64,000 nucleotides of DNA from Planctomycetota bacterium (GCA_019456225.1 VRUI01000012.1:1-64000), one strand, 5' to 3'. Shown: positions 17,092 to 26,902, numbered from the stretch's first letter. The notes: generated by a model not told the origin, from the sequence alone. Numbers and translations are program-made.

Positions 17092-17185
17092 CAGCGCCGG
17101 CGGGCATGTTGCCCAATCCCGTAATGTAGGCTTCCATCATGCTTGACGGCCTGGAATCGTCGTAAGGTAGGCCGTACCCACACTG
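17092..17185 (+). repeat. Mosaic dispersed repeat, second copies
   Basis: 17092-17136 matches 10376-10430 with gaps (GGTTTTAGCCC, TGTTGCCCAA, CCCGTA.TGTAGGCTTCCA). 17161-17185 matches 59553-59577 at 21 of 25 positions (CGTA.GGT.GGCCGT.CCCAC.CTG), and all four differences are G-to-A. No gene is present. Confidence 0.65.
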
Positions 17186-17190
17186 TTTAC

Positions 17191-17512
17191 TGATCGCAAA
17201 TCGCAAATCACAAATCACAAATCGCAAATCACAAATCGCAAATCACAAATCGCAAATCACAAATCGCAAATCACTAATCACAAATCACAAATCGCAAATC
17301 ACAAATCACTAATCACTAATCACAAATCACAAATCGCTAATCACAAATCACAAATCGCTAATCACAAATCACAAATCGCTAATCACAAATTGCTAATCAC
17401 AAATCACAAATCGCTAATCGCAAATCACAAATCACAAATCGCTAATCACAAATCGCTAATCACAAATCACAAATCGCTAATCACAAATCGCTAATCACAA
17501 ATCACAAATCGC
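17191..17512. repeat. 7-bp tandem array, 46 units
   Basis: The array has units (A/T)AATC(A/G)C, beginning with the variant TGATCGC and ending with AAATCGC. The 322 bases are exactly 46 in-phase heptamers. The mix of AAATCGC, AAATCAC and TAATCAC units is irregular. It is not a CRISPR: the period is too short and there are no spacers. It is followed after about 20 bases by the same element that follows the 9-bp array. Confidence 0.97.
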
Positions 17513-17534
17513 AAAAAACTCTATCCAAAACAAA

Positions 17535-17591
17535 AAGGCCTATGTCTCTGAGTGGCATTTTGGGTCTACATATACTATAGGCCTCTTAGGT
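17535..17591 (+). repeat. Shared array-flanking element, copy 2
   Basis: This copy matches 13994-14054. It is bounded by perfect 8-bp inverted ends AGGCCTAT (17536-17543) and ATAGGCCT (17577-17584), so it could fold on itself or be the end-to-end form of a small mobile element. In copy 1 the ends are degenerate. Confidence 0.78.
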
Positions 17592-17713
17592 ATTATTACA
17601 AACGCCCATTTATACGGATTGTGAAAAATACTCGTGCTTAAATGCGTGGGTAAAGTCTTTTGTTACTGTGACTTATAAACTTTGCCACGCGTGAGTAATT
17701 ATACCAATTGGTA

Positions 17714-18364
17714 TTACTCCGTATTTTCCGATTGAACCGGTTTTCTGCGGCGGAGGAAAAGCCCTCCCAGGCCAAGTATTGCTATCGTAGACGGTTCTGG
17801 GACCCTGGCGATATGTCCGGCGGCAATACTATCCTTTGCCTCCATATTCAGCCCCGTCGCACTGCCTGGGATACCGGTGACATTGGCGTAATACGTGCTG
17901 CCGTCGTCGGCTGCCCAAAAGTGTATCTCCTCACGGACGGCCAAATCAAACTCAGGCAGAAAAATATCTATGGCACCTCTTTCAAAATAAATGGTGAGAA
18001 CAGTCTCAACAAAAAGACGATCTGCGCCGGAATTATTGATGTACTTGACAGCAAGGTCGCCGCTGGCCAGACCAACCTCAAAGAAAGTAAAACCACCATT
18101 AGCTAGAGTAGCAAATCCAAGAAGGTTTTGCTTTACTGTCCCTGCAAGAGTCGGAGTATAGTCTTCAACTGTATAGGGAACAATAGAAGCAGTATTACCA
18201 GGACCGGGCGAAACCCATGGAACTGGGTCAAAGATCAATTCCTCGGCGCTTATATCAAATTTATTGTTAGGCTCAGCGTGGACAGGAACAGGCGTTGCAA
18301 AACCAAAAGATGAAAAAAACGTGACCACAAGCAAAGTGAAAAAAAACGCTTTCAGGCAAGTCAT
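17714..18364 (-). CDS. PEP-CTERM sorting-domain protein
   Basis: This 216-residue secreted protein has the signal peptide LKAFFFTLLVVTFFSSFGFA. A beta-rich body of about 160 residues (LLGFATLANGGFTFFEVGLA, FFEVGLASGDLAVKYINNSG) follows. The tail is VPEPSTIAILGLGGLF, RRRK and then nine extra residues. The body resembles that of other PEP-CTERM proteins of planctomycetes that lack a named domain. The start ATG at 18364 has GGGG upstream at about 8 bases. It is a single-gene unit beside the 7-bp array. Surface or matrix localisation via an exosortase is inferred from the tail. Confidence 0.85.
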   Translation of the reverse strand: MTCLKAFFFTLLVVTFFSSFGFATPVPVHAEPNNKFDISAEELIFDPVPWVSPGPGNTASIVPYTVEDYTPTLAGTVKQNLLGFATLANGGFTFFEVGLASGDLAVKYINNSGADRLFVETVLTIYFERGAIDIFLPEFDLAVREEIHFWAADDGSTYYANVTGIPGSATGLNMEAKDSIAAGHIARVPEPSTIAILGLGGLFLRRRKPVQSENTE

Positions 18365-19023
18365 AATAAAACCCCATATAAAGTGTTAAATAACAAATTC
18401 TATTGTATAATATTACGCCGGAAATGTCAAGGTCACACAAGAAACAACGCCTCTAAAACACCCGGAAATGCCGGTTTTTCGGGCAATATCGACGATTATT
18501 TGGCTCTCGGCGTCCAAAATAAAAAAAGGGAGCAACTACAATAAAATCGTAAATGCACCAAGCCGGAGACAAGGTTATTACACGCAAACTGCATGACCCT
18601 GGTGATCTGCCCAACAATCGTCCGGTTCAGTTGATGTCTATAACAAATCGGGGTGATTATTGGGTCCGATAAATCAGAACGCTGAATAAAGAACCAAAGC
18701 CATAGAGACAGAGACACAGGAACAGAAAGCAATAAGTCTTGCTGTTACAAGAAGTTATGTTGCTTGAGTTTGACATTAGGATAAGCTTCCAAAATGAGTC
18801 TTTTACGCCTAAAGCAACTCTCAATTATTACCGATAAACATTCGCCCAAAGTAGTGACGGTAAGTATTTGTTACAAAAGCCATCTCAGGCGAATTCGGCG
18901 TGCGCTGAAAAACAGTTGATACTGTTTACTTATGTATTGTGCGTTGGTGATAAAGCTTATTCTTGAACAATTCATGAAGGCGAAAGAGTTTAGACAATTG
19001 ATGTTCATCTGAAAGATCATACT
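18365..19023. other. Intergenic region without recognisable gene
   Basis: These 659 bases between divergently transcribed genes hold only short open frames without ribosome-binding sites or family resemblance. No repeat, hairpin or RNA gene was recognised. The last 50 bases probably contain the promoter of the kinase at 19024 (a weak TAGACA box at 18991-18996). Confidence 0.5.
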
Positions 19024-20934
19024 ATGGATTTGAAAAGAAAAATCATCCTGATACTGCTTGTCTCTTCGATCACCCCTGTCCTGATTATAGGACTGATCGG
19101 AACAACTAAGGCTCAACATGCCCTTGCCCAGCAGGTCGGCGTCGACTCATTGGAATTGGCTCGCCTCACTTTAGAGAGGATCAGCGAATACCTGCATTTG
19201 GAATTTGAAGATGTGCGGAGCTGGCCCCATTTAATTAGCCCGGAGAATACTACAGACGAAGGTCACTATGGACGTTTATCAGAGAGCCTGACCCACGTAC
19301 AGAAGGTCCACGATGAATACTACAACATTGTCATGTCGGACAAAGAAGGCAAAATAGTTGCCTCCTCTGACACAAAATTGATCGGCAGCAATTTATCCCA
19401 GGAGACCGGGTTTCAGGAAGCTATCGCGGGCAAGCCGAATATTCAGGATGTCGCCTTCAATGCAGCAGCCGGCGGATGGGCCATTGTATTTTCGGTTCCG
19501 GTTATGGAATCACATGAAAGCTTACAGGTTAAGGGCGTCCTTTCAGCGGTGCTGAAATGGGACACGATAAACGCAATGATTACAGACTTACAGTTTGCCG
19601 GTCGGCGGCAGAGAGAGTCCGACCATTTTATGCTGTTTAATTCCGAAGGCACCGTTATTTCCTGTTTCGACCCAGCAGAACTTTTCACGGAAAATCTCAT
19701 CGAGGTTGGAATGGACTCGGCAAAACTTGCATCAGAAAAAAAAGAAGGTTTTTTCTTTGAAAAGGAAACCGAACATGGTCTTGAGTCTTATTCATCGTTC
19801 ACCTACCTCAAGAAATACAAAGACCTGCCTGATTTTGGATGGGGATTAGTCTTACTCCAGGACCCGGATCGTGTTTTTGCCTCGGTCAATTTGCTGAAAA
19901 ACACTACAAAGTTTACTGTGGCGGTCTTCGTGCTTATTCTTTCTGTCGTTTCACTGGTCTTTGCCCACCGAATTACCAAACCGATCCTGGCAATTGCCGC
20001 CGCTGCCGTCAATCTTGGCAAAGGTCAGCTCAGCACAAGAGTAAATATTAATTCAAAAGACGAGTTGGGAACTCTTGCCTCCTCGTTTAATACAATGGCC
20101 TCGGAACTGGAGCAGTCGGACACAAGGCTCCGTGGAGTTATCGAAAAACGCATGCAGGCTGAGGAATCACTGGAAGTTTCGAACTATGATCTGAATAAGA
20201 CCGTAGGCAAGCTGGAAGAAGCAAACAAAGAACTCAAAGATTTTGTTTATATTGCCTCCCATGACCTGCGGGAACCGCTGCGTAAAATAAGTTCCTTTGG
20301 TTCTCTTCTGGAAGATTCTCTGACAGGAAAGCTTTCTAACGATGAAGAGGAAAACCTGCAGTTTATGATCGATGGCGCTGAAAGAATGACACAGATGATA
20401 GAGGGACTATTACTGTATTCGCGAACGACCAGACAAGAGGTGCCCTTTGAAAGGGTTGACCTGAATGAAATCGTCGACCAATTGCAGCAGCTCGAACTCG
20501 CCGAACTGCTGGATGAGACAAACGGTGTCATCGAGGTTCCGCAGTCTCTGCCAACGGTTATGGCCAATCCTTCGTCCATCAGGCAAGTGCTGCAGAACCT
20601 TATTACCAACAGCATCATATATCGCAAAGATGACGAGACACCGCGAATTATTATAACTGCAAAACAGACAGACGACAATAAGATTAGAATTGATGTTCAG
20701 GACAATGGAATTGGAATCAAGCAGGATTATTATGGCGAAGTCTTCAAAATGTTCAAACGGCTTCATTCACGGCAAAAATATCGTGGCACCGGCATTGGTC
20801 TGGCTGTGTGTAAAAAAATAGTCGAAAGGCATAACGGTCAAATTGGAGTTGAATCTGAACTTGGTACAGGAACCACATTCTACTTCACACTTTCACCGGC
20901 AGAGGAGCCGGCAGCGGTATTGCAGCAAGCGTAA
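19024..20934 (+). CDS. Membrane sensor histidine kinase (Cache-HAMP-HisKA-HATPase)
   Basis: This 636-residue sensor has an N-terminal membrane helix (IILILLVSSITPVLIIGLIG). A periplasmic double-Cache-like sensor covers about 30-295 (YYNIVMSDKEGKIVASSD, GWAIVFSVPVMES, DFGWGLVLLQDPDRVFASV), then a second helix (about 300-320), HAMP (ITKPILAIAAAAVNLGKG), a coiled linker and the kinase core. The H box is FVYIASHDLREPLRKISSFG, of the phytochrome-like type. N, G1 and G2 boxes are NLITNSIIY, DNGIGI and GTGIGLAVCKKI. It is the first gene of a three-gene phosphorelay with a CheY-like regulator and a hybrid kinase directly downstream. The stimulus is unknown; Cache domains usually bind small molecules. 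Confidence 0.92.
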   Translation: MDLKRKIILILLVSSITPVLIIGLIGTTKAQHALAQQVGVDSLELARLTLERISEYLHLEFEDVRSWPHLISPENTTDEGHYGRLSESLTHVQKVHDEYYNIVMSDKEGKIVASSDTKLIGSNLSQETGFQEAIAGKPNIQDVAFNAAAGGWAIVFSVPVMESHESLQVKGVLSAVLKWDTINAMITDLQFAGRRQRESDHFMLFNSEGTVISCFDPAELFTENLIEVGMDSAKLASEKKEGFFFEKETEHGLESYSSFTYLKKYKDLPDFGWGLVLLQDPDRVFASVNLLKNTTKFTVAVFVLILSVVSLVFAHRITKPILAIAAAAVNLGKGQLSTRVNINSKDELGTLASSFNTMASELEQSDTRLRGVIEKRMQAEESLEVSNYDLNKTVGKLEEANKELKDFVYIASHDLREPLRKISSFGSLLEDSLTGKLSNDEEENLQFMIDGAERMTQMIEGLLLYSRTTRQEVPFERVDLNEIVDQLQQLELAELLDETNGVIEVPQSLPTVMANPSSIRQVLQNLITNSIIYRKDDETPRIIITAKQTDDNKIRIDVQDNGIGIKQDYYGEVFKMFKRLHSRQKYRGTGIGLAVCKKIVERHNGQIGVESELGTGTTFYFTLSPAEEPAAVLQQA

Positions 20935-20972
20935 TTGAAAAAATAATGAATATAACGGAAAGGAACCAGAAA

Positions 20973-21437
20973 ATGGAAAACGTCAAAGAAGTACACATAC
21001 TCTTAGTAGAAGATGACCCCGGCGATCAGAAGCTAATTAGGAACTCACTTGCGAAACAGAAGATAAGTAACGAGCTTTCTATTGCGGAAAATGGCGAAGA
21101 TGCCCTTGATTACCTGTCTCGAAGCATTAATGGCGATAGTGATTGCCTCTTTCCGGATTTAATTCTGCTCGATCTGAATATGCCCGGAATGGGAGGTAAG
21201 GAGTTTCTAAAACGAATCAAAGCCGACAGTCAACTCGATACTATTCCCGTTGTGATCCTGACAACTTCTGATTCTGACCAGGACATTCTTGATACCTACA
21301 AACTCCATTCCGCCGGATATATCAAAAAGCCTGTAAGCTTGCAGGGTTTTCAGGAAATTATGAGTCAGCTTGAAAATTACTGGTTCACTATCTGTAGGAG
21401 GGTCTCGGTAGATCAATTGACATGCTCAACAACTTAA
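20973..21437 (+). CDS. Single-domain response regulator (Rcp1/CheY-like)
   Basis: This protein of about 154 residues is a lone receiver domain. It has the acidic site in [13 protein letters not shown], the phosphoacceptor Asp in [15 protein letters not shown], the Thr of ILTTS and the Lys of YIKKPV. This is the Rcp1-type pattern often paired with phytochrome-like kinases, which fits the H-box type of the kinase just upstream. The ATG at 20973 is preceded by AAAGGA at 8 bases; an earlier ATG at 20946 has none. Its last 16 bases overlap the start of the hybrid kinase, showing translational coupling. It probably shuttles phosphate between the two kinases or acts as a phosphate sink. Confidence 0.9.
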   Translation: MENVKEVHILLVEDDPGDQKLIRNSLAKQKISNELSIAENGEDALDYLSRSINGDSDCLFPDLILLDLNMPGMGGKEFLKRIKADSQLDTIPVVILTTSDSDQDILDTYKLHSAGYIKKPVSLQGFQEIMSQLENYWFTICRRVSVDQLTCSTT

Positions 21438-23032
21438 CCAACATCCTGATTATAGACGATGATCCCGGTGATTGCAGACTTGTACAGTTAATTCTGTCCA
21501 GACCAGGGTCACAGACAAACAAGTTCAAAGTTGAATCTGCGCTGACTCTTTCCGATGGTTTAAAAATGCTCAAAGACCGCTGTTTTGATTTGGTCTTGCT
21601 CGACCTGGGACTTCCCGACAGTGCTGGAATCGATACGGTCCAAAAAACAAGGCAAGCCGACCCGCATATCCCCGTCGTTGTACTGACCGGTCTGGATGAT
21701 GAGGAAGTCGGTCTAAAAGCAATTAGAAACGGCGCCGAAGACTTCCTTGTAAAGGGAACTTCACTGCAGTACACACTCGTTCGCGCCATCAGACACGCAA
21801 TTGAGCGAAGGCTGATTCAGGAAAATTTAAGAACCGCAAAGCAGGCCGCTGAAACTGCAAACCTGGCCAAAAGCCAGTTCCTCGCAAACATGAGCCACGA
21901 GATCCGTACGCCGATGAACGCTATTATAGGTTTCAGCGATTTGCTGGCAGATGAAGATCTCACCGACGAGCAAAGGGAAAGTGTTAATCTCATCCGTCAA
22001 TCCAGCTATAACCTTCTCACGCTCATAAACGACATCCTGGATTTCTCCAAGATCGAGGCCGGCCAACTAAATACCGAGATAATTGATTGCTCATTAGCAA
22101 AGTTACTTAATTCTGTAGCATCGTTGATGAGACCCAAGGCGAAAGAAAAGGGACTTGAATTTGAAATTGTAGAAACCAATAGCCTGCCCGCACAAATTCG
22201 CAGTGACCCCACTCGTTTGCATCAATGTTTAATCAATCTAATAGATAATGCAGTCAAATTTACAGAAAAAGGTCACGTGCATTTGACCGTTTCCCTGCAA
22301 GAGTCTGACGGTAAACCGTTTATCCGTTTCGATGTTGAAGACACCGGAATTGGTATCGCACCTGATAAACAGAATTTGGTGTTTGAGTCGTTCACTCAGG
22401 CAGAGGGACATACTTCTCGAAAATATGGCGGTACAGGGTTGGGTTTGACCATCACAAAACAACTGGCAGAACTTCTTGGGGGCCAGTTTGCTCTAACCAG
22501 CGAAGTTGGGAAAGGCTCGGTGTTCTCGCTTGTAATACCAGCTAATGTGGACGTAGCAAAACAACCGTTACTGGACATACAGAATATTACCGGCAACACA
22601 GACACAAGCCAGTCGCAACCGGCAGAGCATCAGTATACAGGCCGAGTACTCGTTGCCGAAGATTCTCAGACAAACCAGATACTTATTAAGTTACTGCTCG
22701 AACGATTGGGTTTGCAGGTAACGATTGCAAAAGACGGAAACGAGGCACTACAGAAAGTGCTGACAGGTCAATTTGACCTGATATTTATGGACATAATGAT
22801 GCCTTACATGAATGGATACGAGGTGACAATGGCACTACGAAAAAAAGGAGTGGAAACGCCCGTAGTTGCCTTGACCGCCAACGCGATGAAAGGTGATGAC
22901 AATAAATGCATCAAAGCAGGATGCGATCATTATGTAGCCAAACCAATCGACCGCAGAGAACTATTAAAAACAATTGACAAATATTTACCATTAAAAAAAC
23001 CGGCTTTAACCGGAACGCCTGACTGTCAATAA
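21422..23032 (+). CDS. Hybrid histidine kinase (REC-HisKA-HATPase-REC), cytoplasmic
   Basis: This 536-residue soluble protein has a receiver (about 6-120; [27 protein letters not shown]), a short coiled linker, HisKA with the H box [19 protein letters not shown], HATPase ([28 protein letters not shown]) and a C-terminal receiver ([38 protein letters not shown]). It has no membrane segment, so it probably takes its signal through the N-terminal receiver. There is no HPt or DNA-binding output in the cluster. The final target must be elsewhere. Confidence 0.93.
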   Translation: MLNNLTNILIIDDDPGDCRLVQLILSRPGSQTNKFKVESALTLSDGLKMLKDRCFDLVLLDLGLPDSAGIDTVQKTRQADPHIPVVVLTGLDDEEVGLKAIRNGAEDFLVKGTSLQYTLVRAIRHAIERRLIQENLRTAKQAAETANLAKSQFLANMSHEIRTPMNAIIGFSDLLADEDLTDEQRESVNLIRQSSYNLLTLINDILDFSKIEAGQLNTEIIDCSLAKLLNSVASLMRPKAKEKGLEFEIVETNSLPAQIRSDPTRLHQCLINLIDNAVKFTEKGHVHLTVSLQESDGKPFIRFDVEDTGIGIAPDKQNLVFESFTQAEGHTSRKYGGTGLGLTITKQLAELLGGQFALTSEVGKGSVFSLVIPANVDVAKQPLLDIQNITGNTDTSQSQPAEHQYTGRVLVAEDSQTNQILIKLLLERLGLQVTIAKDGNEALQKVLTGQFDLIFMDIMMPYMNGYEVTMALRKKGVETPVVALTANAMKGDDNKCIKAGCDHYVAKPIDRRELLKTIDKYLPLKKPALTGTPDCQ

Positions 23033-23303
23033 TAAAAACCTTCACATCTCACCGGGCGACGGACGTGTGCTTTCGTTTACCAAAAATAAATATAAACTGG
23101 GTATTCTATCTTTGTTGAATTTAGTTATCCTCTGAATAAAGGCTAAAAAAACCTTCAAAAACGCACGCTTTTACTCAAAATAATTCAAAATATCTCAATT
23201 TATCGCGATATATTTCAATTAATTTCAAAAAATGTCAAAAAAAAACGCCCAAAACCATAGGTGGGAAATGTCGACAATGTCCAGTATGCCCAAAATCCAC
23301 CCG

Positions 23304-24341
23304 CTAAAAACTGGCACCTACACCGAATATGTATTTAACATCCGTTTTTTCGCGGTTTGACGCCGGTGTTGTGTCATAATCGTACAGAACCTTGAAATTG
23401 GTGAACATTCGGGTATTGATCTTAGCGCGAAGCTCAGCCGAAATCGTCAAGTAGTAGTCGCTGGTATCGGCAGTGTTCGGGAAGAATGACGTGTCGTGTA
23501 TTAATGAAAAAACATTATTAAATTTTCTGTCATAGTGGTATCCGGAAATAGCGGAGAATTTTGAAGTGCTGGGCGTTTCGTTGTTGAATTCCTCAAATAC
23601 GTTTGACAGACCTGCCTCTATCGAAAAGTTCTGTGTGTCGGATTTAATCCACTGGTAACCGAAACCGCCGCCGGTTATGACTCGTCTGTCCAGCAGAGCT
23701 ATCTTGTCCTGTTCATAGCGTCCCTCGCCGAAAAGATAAAGTCTTTTCGTATAGAAGTAGTCGTACTTACCCCGCAGTTTCCACCAGTCTTCGGTGGTGA
23801 CTTTGTCGGACGAATTGGGGGTCTCAACTTGCTTTTTGTACAGATCGGCTCCGAAAGTTATCCTGTCTTTATCGGTTTCTTTGGAAAGAGCGCCGCTGAA
23901 AGCAAGTGTCTCGTTATTGGTATTGCCGGAGGTATAGGTCATTCCGAGGCTAACGCTGCCCTTCCAGCGTGGTTTTTCGGGCAAAGGAGGATTGATTAGC
24001 TTCAGGTCGGCGATAGCTATTTCCTGGGAATCTATGGTTCCATCGCCGACGATCCTGACCCTGCCAACTGCAGCGGATATAACGACGGGCTTTTTAACGA
24101 CAGTGCCGTTATTAAAGTGCATTTCGAGCTCTTCGTCGCTGTCGAGTGTCTTGATGTTTTTCAGCGGGATCTCGATGGTGCCTGCCATTTCGCTTTCAAG
24201 AGTCAGCTTGCCGCCGGCCATCTTGACTATCTTGCCGGTCAGACGGTCGCCGTTGGTGAGATGAACACTGCCGGCAAAAGCCGAAAACGAAAAGCATAAA
24301 ACCAATATACAGACGCCGATGGCTGCTAAATGTCTAGACAT
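23304..24341 (-). CDS. DUF481 outer-membrane beta-barrel protein
   Basis: This exported protein of about 345 residues has the signal peptide ICILVLCFSFSAFAG region near 8-23. An N-terminal segment (SVHLTNGDRLTGKIVKMAGGKLTLE...IPLKNIKTL) is common before DUF481 barrels in planctomycetes and proteobacteria. The C-terminal DUF481 region (about 130-345) has alternating amphipathic strands: SVSLGMTYTSGNTNNET, KRLYLFGEGRYEQDKI, and an aromatic terminal Phe (GVGASF) as expected for BAM insertion. The start ATG at 24341 follows GGAG at 5 bases. It is probably a structural or transport barrel; the specific function is unknown. Confidence 0.85.
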   Translation of the reverse strand: MSRHLAAIGVCILVLCFSFSAFAGSVHLTNGDRLTGKIVKMAGGKLTLESEMAGTIEIPLKNIKTLDSDEELEMHFNNGTVVKKPVVISAAVGRVRIVGDGTIDSQEIAIADLKLINPPLPEKPRWKGSVSLGMTYTSGNTNNETLAFSGALSKETDKDRITFGADLYKKQVETPNSSDKVTTEDWWKLRGKYDYFYTKRLYLFGEGRYEQDKIALLDRRVITGGGFGYQWIKSDTQNFSIEAGLSNVFEEFNNETPSTSKFSAISGYHYDRKFNNVFSLIHDTSFFPNTADTSDYYLTISAELRAKINTRMFTNFKVLYDYDTTPASNREKTDVKYIFGVGASF

Positions 24342-24428
24342 AGGTACTCCATAAAACAAATAAATGATAAATTTGTATGATCAAAAAACGATAGCCAAAA
24401 CAAAGTCAAAAGTCAAGCAAAAACAGGT

Positions 24429-25526
24429 TTAATTGATACAGAGCAAACCAGTTGTTCTTTTGTCGCCTTCTATTTCTTTTGATTTTACTTCGGTCAGGTT
24501 GTTTTGGATGGCATTTTCCATTTGCCCGGTTATTGGGGCTGCGCCCTGGTCGGCTAGTGTTTTTGGGGCTTTGTAGATTCTTACTGCGTCTGCGAGGTTT
24601 TCGGTTAGGAAGGCGTCGAGTACTTTTGGGCCTCCTTCTACTAATAGCTGCTGGATGTTTCTTTTGCCTAGTTCTTTGAGCAGTTCATTGAGGTCGCATT
24701 TGGTGTTGGTTTCTTTTACTGTTAGAACCTGCGGACCCTCTGCTTCTATTTCAGTTATCTTATCGGGGCTTGCTTTTTCTGTTGTTACTATTAGAGTATC
24801 GGCTATGTCGGTATTTAGGATCTTTGAGTCCATTGGAATCGTTAGTTTGCTGTCGAGGACTACTCGCAGCGGTTGGCGGTCGCTGGCCGGGCGGATGGTT
24901 AGCATTGGGTCGTCGCGCTTTACAGTGTTTATTCCTACGAGTATTGCCTGTACTGAGCGTCGGTGGAAGTTTGCGTCTTTTCGGCTGGCCTGGTTTGAAA
25001 TCCACTGGCCGTGTTTGGCGGTGTCTTTGTATGCCATGTATCCGTCTGCGCTCTGTGCCCATTTCAGAATGACCCATGGTGTTTGGGTTTCTGCTAATTT
25101 GTAAAAGCCCGGGTTAATCGCCCTTGCCTGTTTTTCGCAGACTCCGGTTCTTACCGTGATACCAGCATTGCGAATCAGTTCGATGCCTTTTCCGGCGACT
25201 TTTTCGGTTGCGTCGACGGCGGCGATGACTACCTCGGAAACTTTGCTTTTAACAACCGCATCTGCACAGGGGGGAGTTTTGCCGTGGTGGCTGCATGGTT
25301 CGAGGGTGACATACATCGTAGCGCCTGCGGGGTCGTTACCGCTACGTTTGCAATCAGCAAGAGCGTTAATCTCGGCGTGGGGGGCGCCGAACTTTTCATG
25401 GCAGCCGCTGCCGATGACTTTGCCCTCTTTGACGATAACGCAGCCGACCATGGGGTTTGGCTCTACGCAGCCTTTGCCTTTAGCGGCTAGGGCCAATGCG
25501 GTCTGCATGTATTTGATGTCGTCCAT
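24429..25526 (-). CDS. ribD: Bifunctional riboflavin biosynthesis protein RibD
   Basis: RibD deaminates the pyrimidine and reduces the ribosyl chain in riboflavin synthesis. The protein of about 365 residues has an N-terminal cytidine-deaminase-like domain with the zinc motif H50-A-E52 and PC(78)SHHGKTPPC(87), and a C-terminal reductase domain (from about 150; WVILKWAQSADGYMA, DDPMLTIR, LLVEGGPKVLDAFL). The start ATG at 25526 (MDDIKYMQ) has AAAGGA upstream; a frame 18 codons longer lacks it. It stands alone; ribE, ribBA and ribH are not nearby, and no FMN riboswitch was recognised upstream. Confidence 0.95.
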   Translation of the reverse strand: MDDIKYMQTALALAAKGKGCVEPNPMVGCVIVKEGKVIGSGCHEKFGAPHAEINALADCKRSGNDPAGATMYVTLEPCSHHGKTPPCADAVVKSKVSEVVIAAVDATEKVAGKGIELIRNAGITVRTGVCEKQARAINPGFYKLAETQTPWVILKWAQSADGYMAYKDTAKHGQWISNQASRKDANFHRRSVQAILVGINTVKRDDPMLTIRPASDRQPLRVVLDSKLTIPMDSKILNTDIADTLIVTTEKASPDKITEIEAEGPQVLTVKETNTKCDLNELLKELGKRNIQQLLVEGGPKVLDAFLTENLADAVRIYKAPKTLADQGAAPITGQMENAIQNNLTEVKSKEIEGDKRTTGLLCIN

Positions 25527-25860
25527 TTGTTTTCCTTTTAAGCTTGGGAATATTAAACCACGGATTTCACGGATTATCACGGATTATTTTTAAATAAAAA
25601 AAATGGATTGGTGTTTTGTTGGGTTTTGCTTGCGACTTTTGTGATCTACTCATGCTTTGTTGGGTTTTTATCGGGCAGCTTGCGCTGCCGCGCTTTTAAT
25701 GACTGCGTAAGTCGCAAGTCGGGGTTTTGCTTGCAACTTTAATTGGTTTATTTTGGATTGTTGGGGTTTTATCCCTGCGCTTGCGCTTCGGGCTTTTAGG
25801 TTGCTTTACTTTTTGTTTTGTTTATAATTGGCGGGAAACTGGGACAGGGAAAGGTTTTTT
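25527..25860. repeat. Intergenic region with several short repeats
   Basis: These 334 bases hold three kinds of repeat: CACGGATT units at 25558-25588 (three in a row), CGTAAGT/CGCAAGT heptamers at 25706-25719, and a REP-like copy at 25767-25797 (ATCCCTGCGCTTGCGCTTCG then GGCTTTT). A phrase like GGGTTTTGCTTGC(G/A)ACTTT is also present twice (about 25619 and 25722). There is no gene. Confidence 0.75.
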
Positions 25861-26859
25861 ATGATTAAATATATTGCTATGCTTCTGTGTGTATTGCTTG
25901 CGGGGTGCTCGCCTTATTCCCGGAAACTGATCGAGTGGAATATGCTCAGGCCGACTCCCTATTACGATTGCCTGGAAAAACCCGAGCCGGGACAATGGAG
26001 TGACGACGAAGTGACTGTCAGCTGGCTGGGACATGCGACTGTGCTGATAAACTTTCAGGGTACGACCATCATTACCGATCCGATGCTGAGCAAACGCATG
26101 GGGCCCAAAACGCTGTTCGGCAATAACATCGGTATCAGACGGATCACTAAAACACCGTTGGATTTCAAGGAACTTGGCGCCATTGATATTGTTCTGCTGT
26201 CGCATGCGCATTGCGATCACTGGGATATCCCGACTTTGAAAAAGTTCGACAAAACGACCGAAGCAATTATCCCGGTCGGCAACAGCGATATCACGCCGAA
26301 AGGTTTTGGGAAAACGACCGAGCTTAGCTGGGGTAAAAGCGTCAACATAAACGATATTACTATTACCGCTTTTGAGGTTGAGCATTGGGGGTACCGAACG
26401 GGTTCTCCTAATACGCCGCGCGGGTTTAACGGATATGTTATCGAAAACAAAAACTGCCGCATCGCTTTCTTCGGCGACAGTTCGTATATCGACAAAGACG
26501 CGACTTACTTAAATCACATGCATCATAATCCTCCTGCCCAAATTCCTTCTTTTGACATAAGTAAAGCTGAGCTAATACCGGCTTACTGGCAAAATCGTCT
26601 GAAGGAACCATACTACGATCTTTGCATTTTACCCATCGGCGATTATTACTACCGGTTTAACCATATGAATCCGGAGGAAGCCTGGACTCTTTTCAACCTG
26701 GTCAACGGACGGAAAATACTGCCCATCCATTGGCGCACATTTATTCTAAGCCCTGTCCCGATCAATGAGCCTATCGAAAGACTAAGAAAAGCAGCTGGGG
26801 CGGAGCAATCGAAGATAATCTGCGATATGCCGGGAAAATCTGCAGTTCTAAAAAAATAA
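25861..26859 (+). CDS. Lipoprotein metallo-beta-lactamase-fold hydrolase (NAPE-PLD-like)
   Basis: This protein of about 332 residues has a lipoprotein signal (MIKYIAMLLCVLLAGC, lipidated C16) and one metallo-beta-lactamase fold. Zinc motif residues are H115, H117, D119 and H120 in LLSHAHCDHWD, then the later VEHWG, FFGDSSY and ILPIHWRTF. The arrangement VSWLGHATVLI...TDP(M/V)LS matches the UlaG/NAPE-PLD branch, whose members act on phosphodiesters or lipids. The start ATG at 25861 follows GGGAAAGG. It has its own terminator. A role in periplasmic phospholipid turnover is possible given lipid genes further on, but the substrate is not known. Confidence 0.87.
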   Translation: MIKYIAMLLCVLLAGCSPYSRKLIEWNMLRPTPYYDCLEKPEPGQWSDDEVTVSWLGHATVLINFQGTTIITDPMLSKRMGPKTLFGNNIGIRRITKTPLDFKELGAIDIVLLSHAHCDHWDIPTLKKFDKTTEAIIPVGNSDITPKGFGKTTELSWGKSVNINDITITAFEVEHWGYRTGSPNTPRGFNGYVIENKNCRIAFFGDSSYIDKDATYLNHMHHNPPAQIPSFDISKAELIPAYWQNRLKEPYYDLCILPIGDYYYRFNHMNPEEAWTLFNLVNGRKILPIHWRTFILSPVPINEPIERLRKAAGAEQSKIICDMPGKSAVLKK

Positions 26860-26865
26860 CCATAA

Positions 26866-26902
26866 AAAAAGGTGCCTGGCGTTTTTGCTCAGGCACCTTT
26901 TT
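26866..26902 (+). terminator. Rho-independent terminator between convergent genes
   Basis: AAAAAGGTGCCTG and CAGGCACCTTTTT form a stem with a 13-base loop, with T runs on both strands. It serves both the MBL gene and the PEP-CTERM gene at 26925-27539. Confidence 0.85.

Noticed and set aside
17191-17512. Possible CRISPR array
   Set aside because: The repeat period is 7 bases with no spacers and no cas genes in the window.
18496-18732. 78-codon minus-strand frame in the gap before the sensor kinase
   Set aside because: It has no ribosome-binding site, an odd composition and no recognisable family. It is likely a chance frame.
25527-25600. FMN riboswitch upstream of ribD
   Set aside because: The region has CACGGATT repeats and AT-rich sequence. 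None of the conserved RFN words were recognised.
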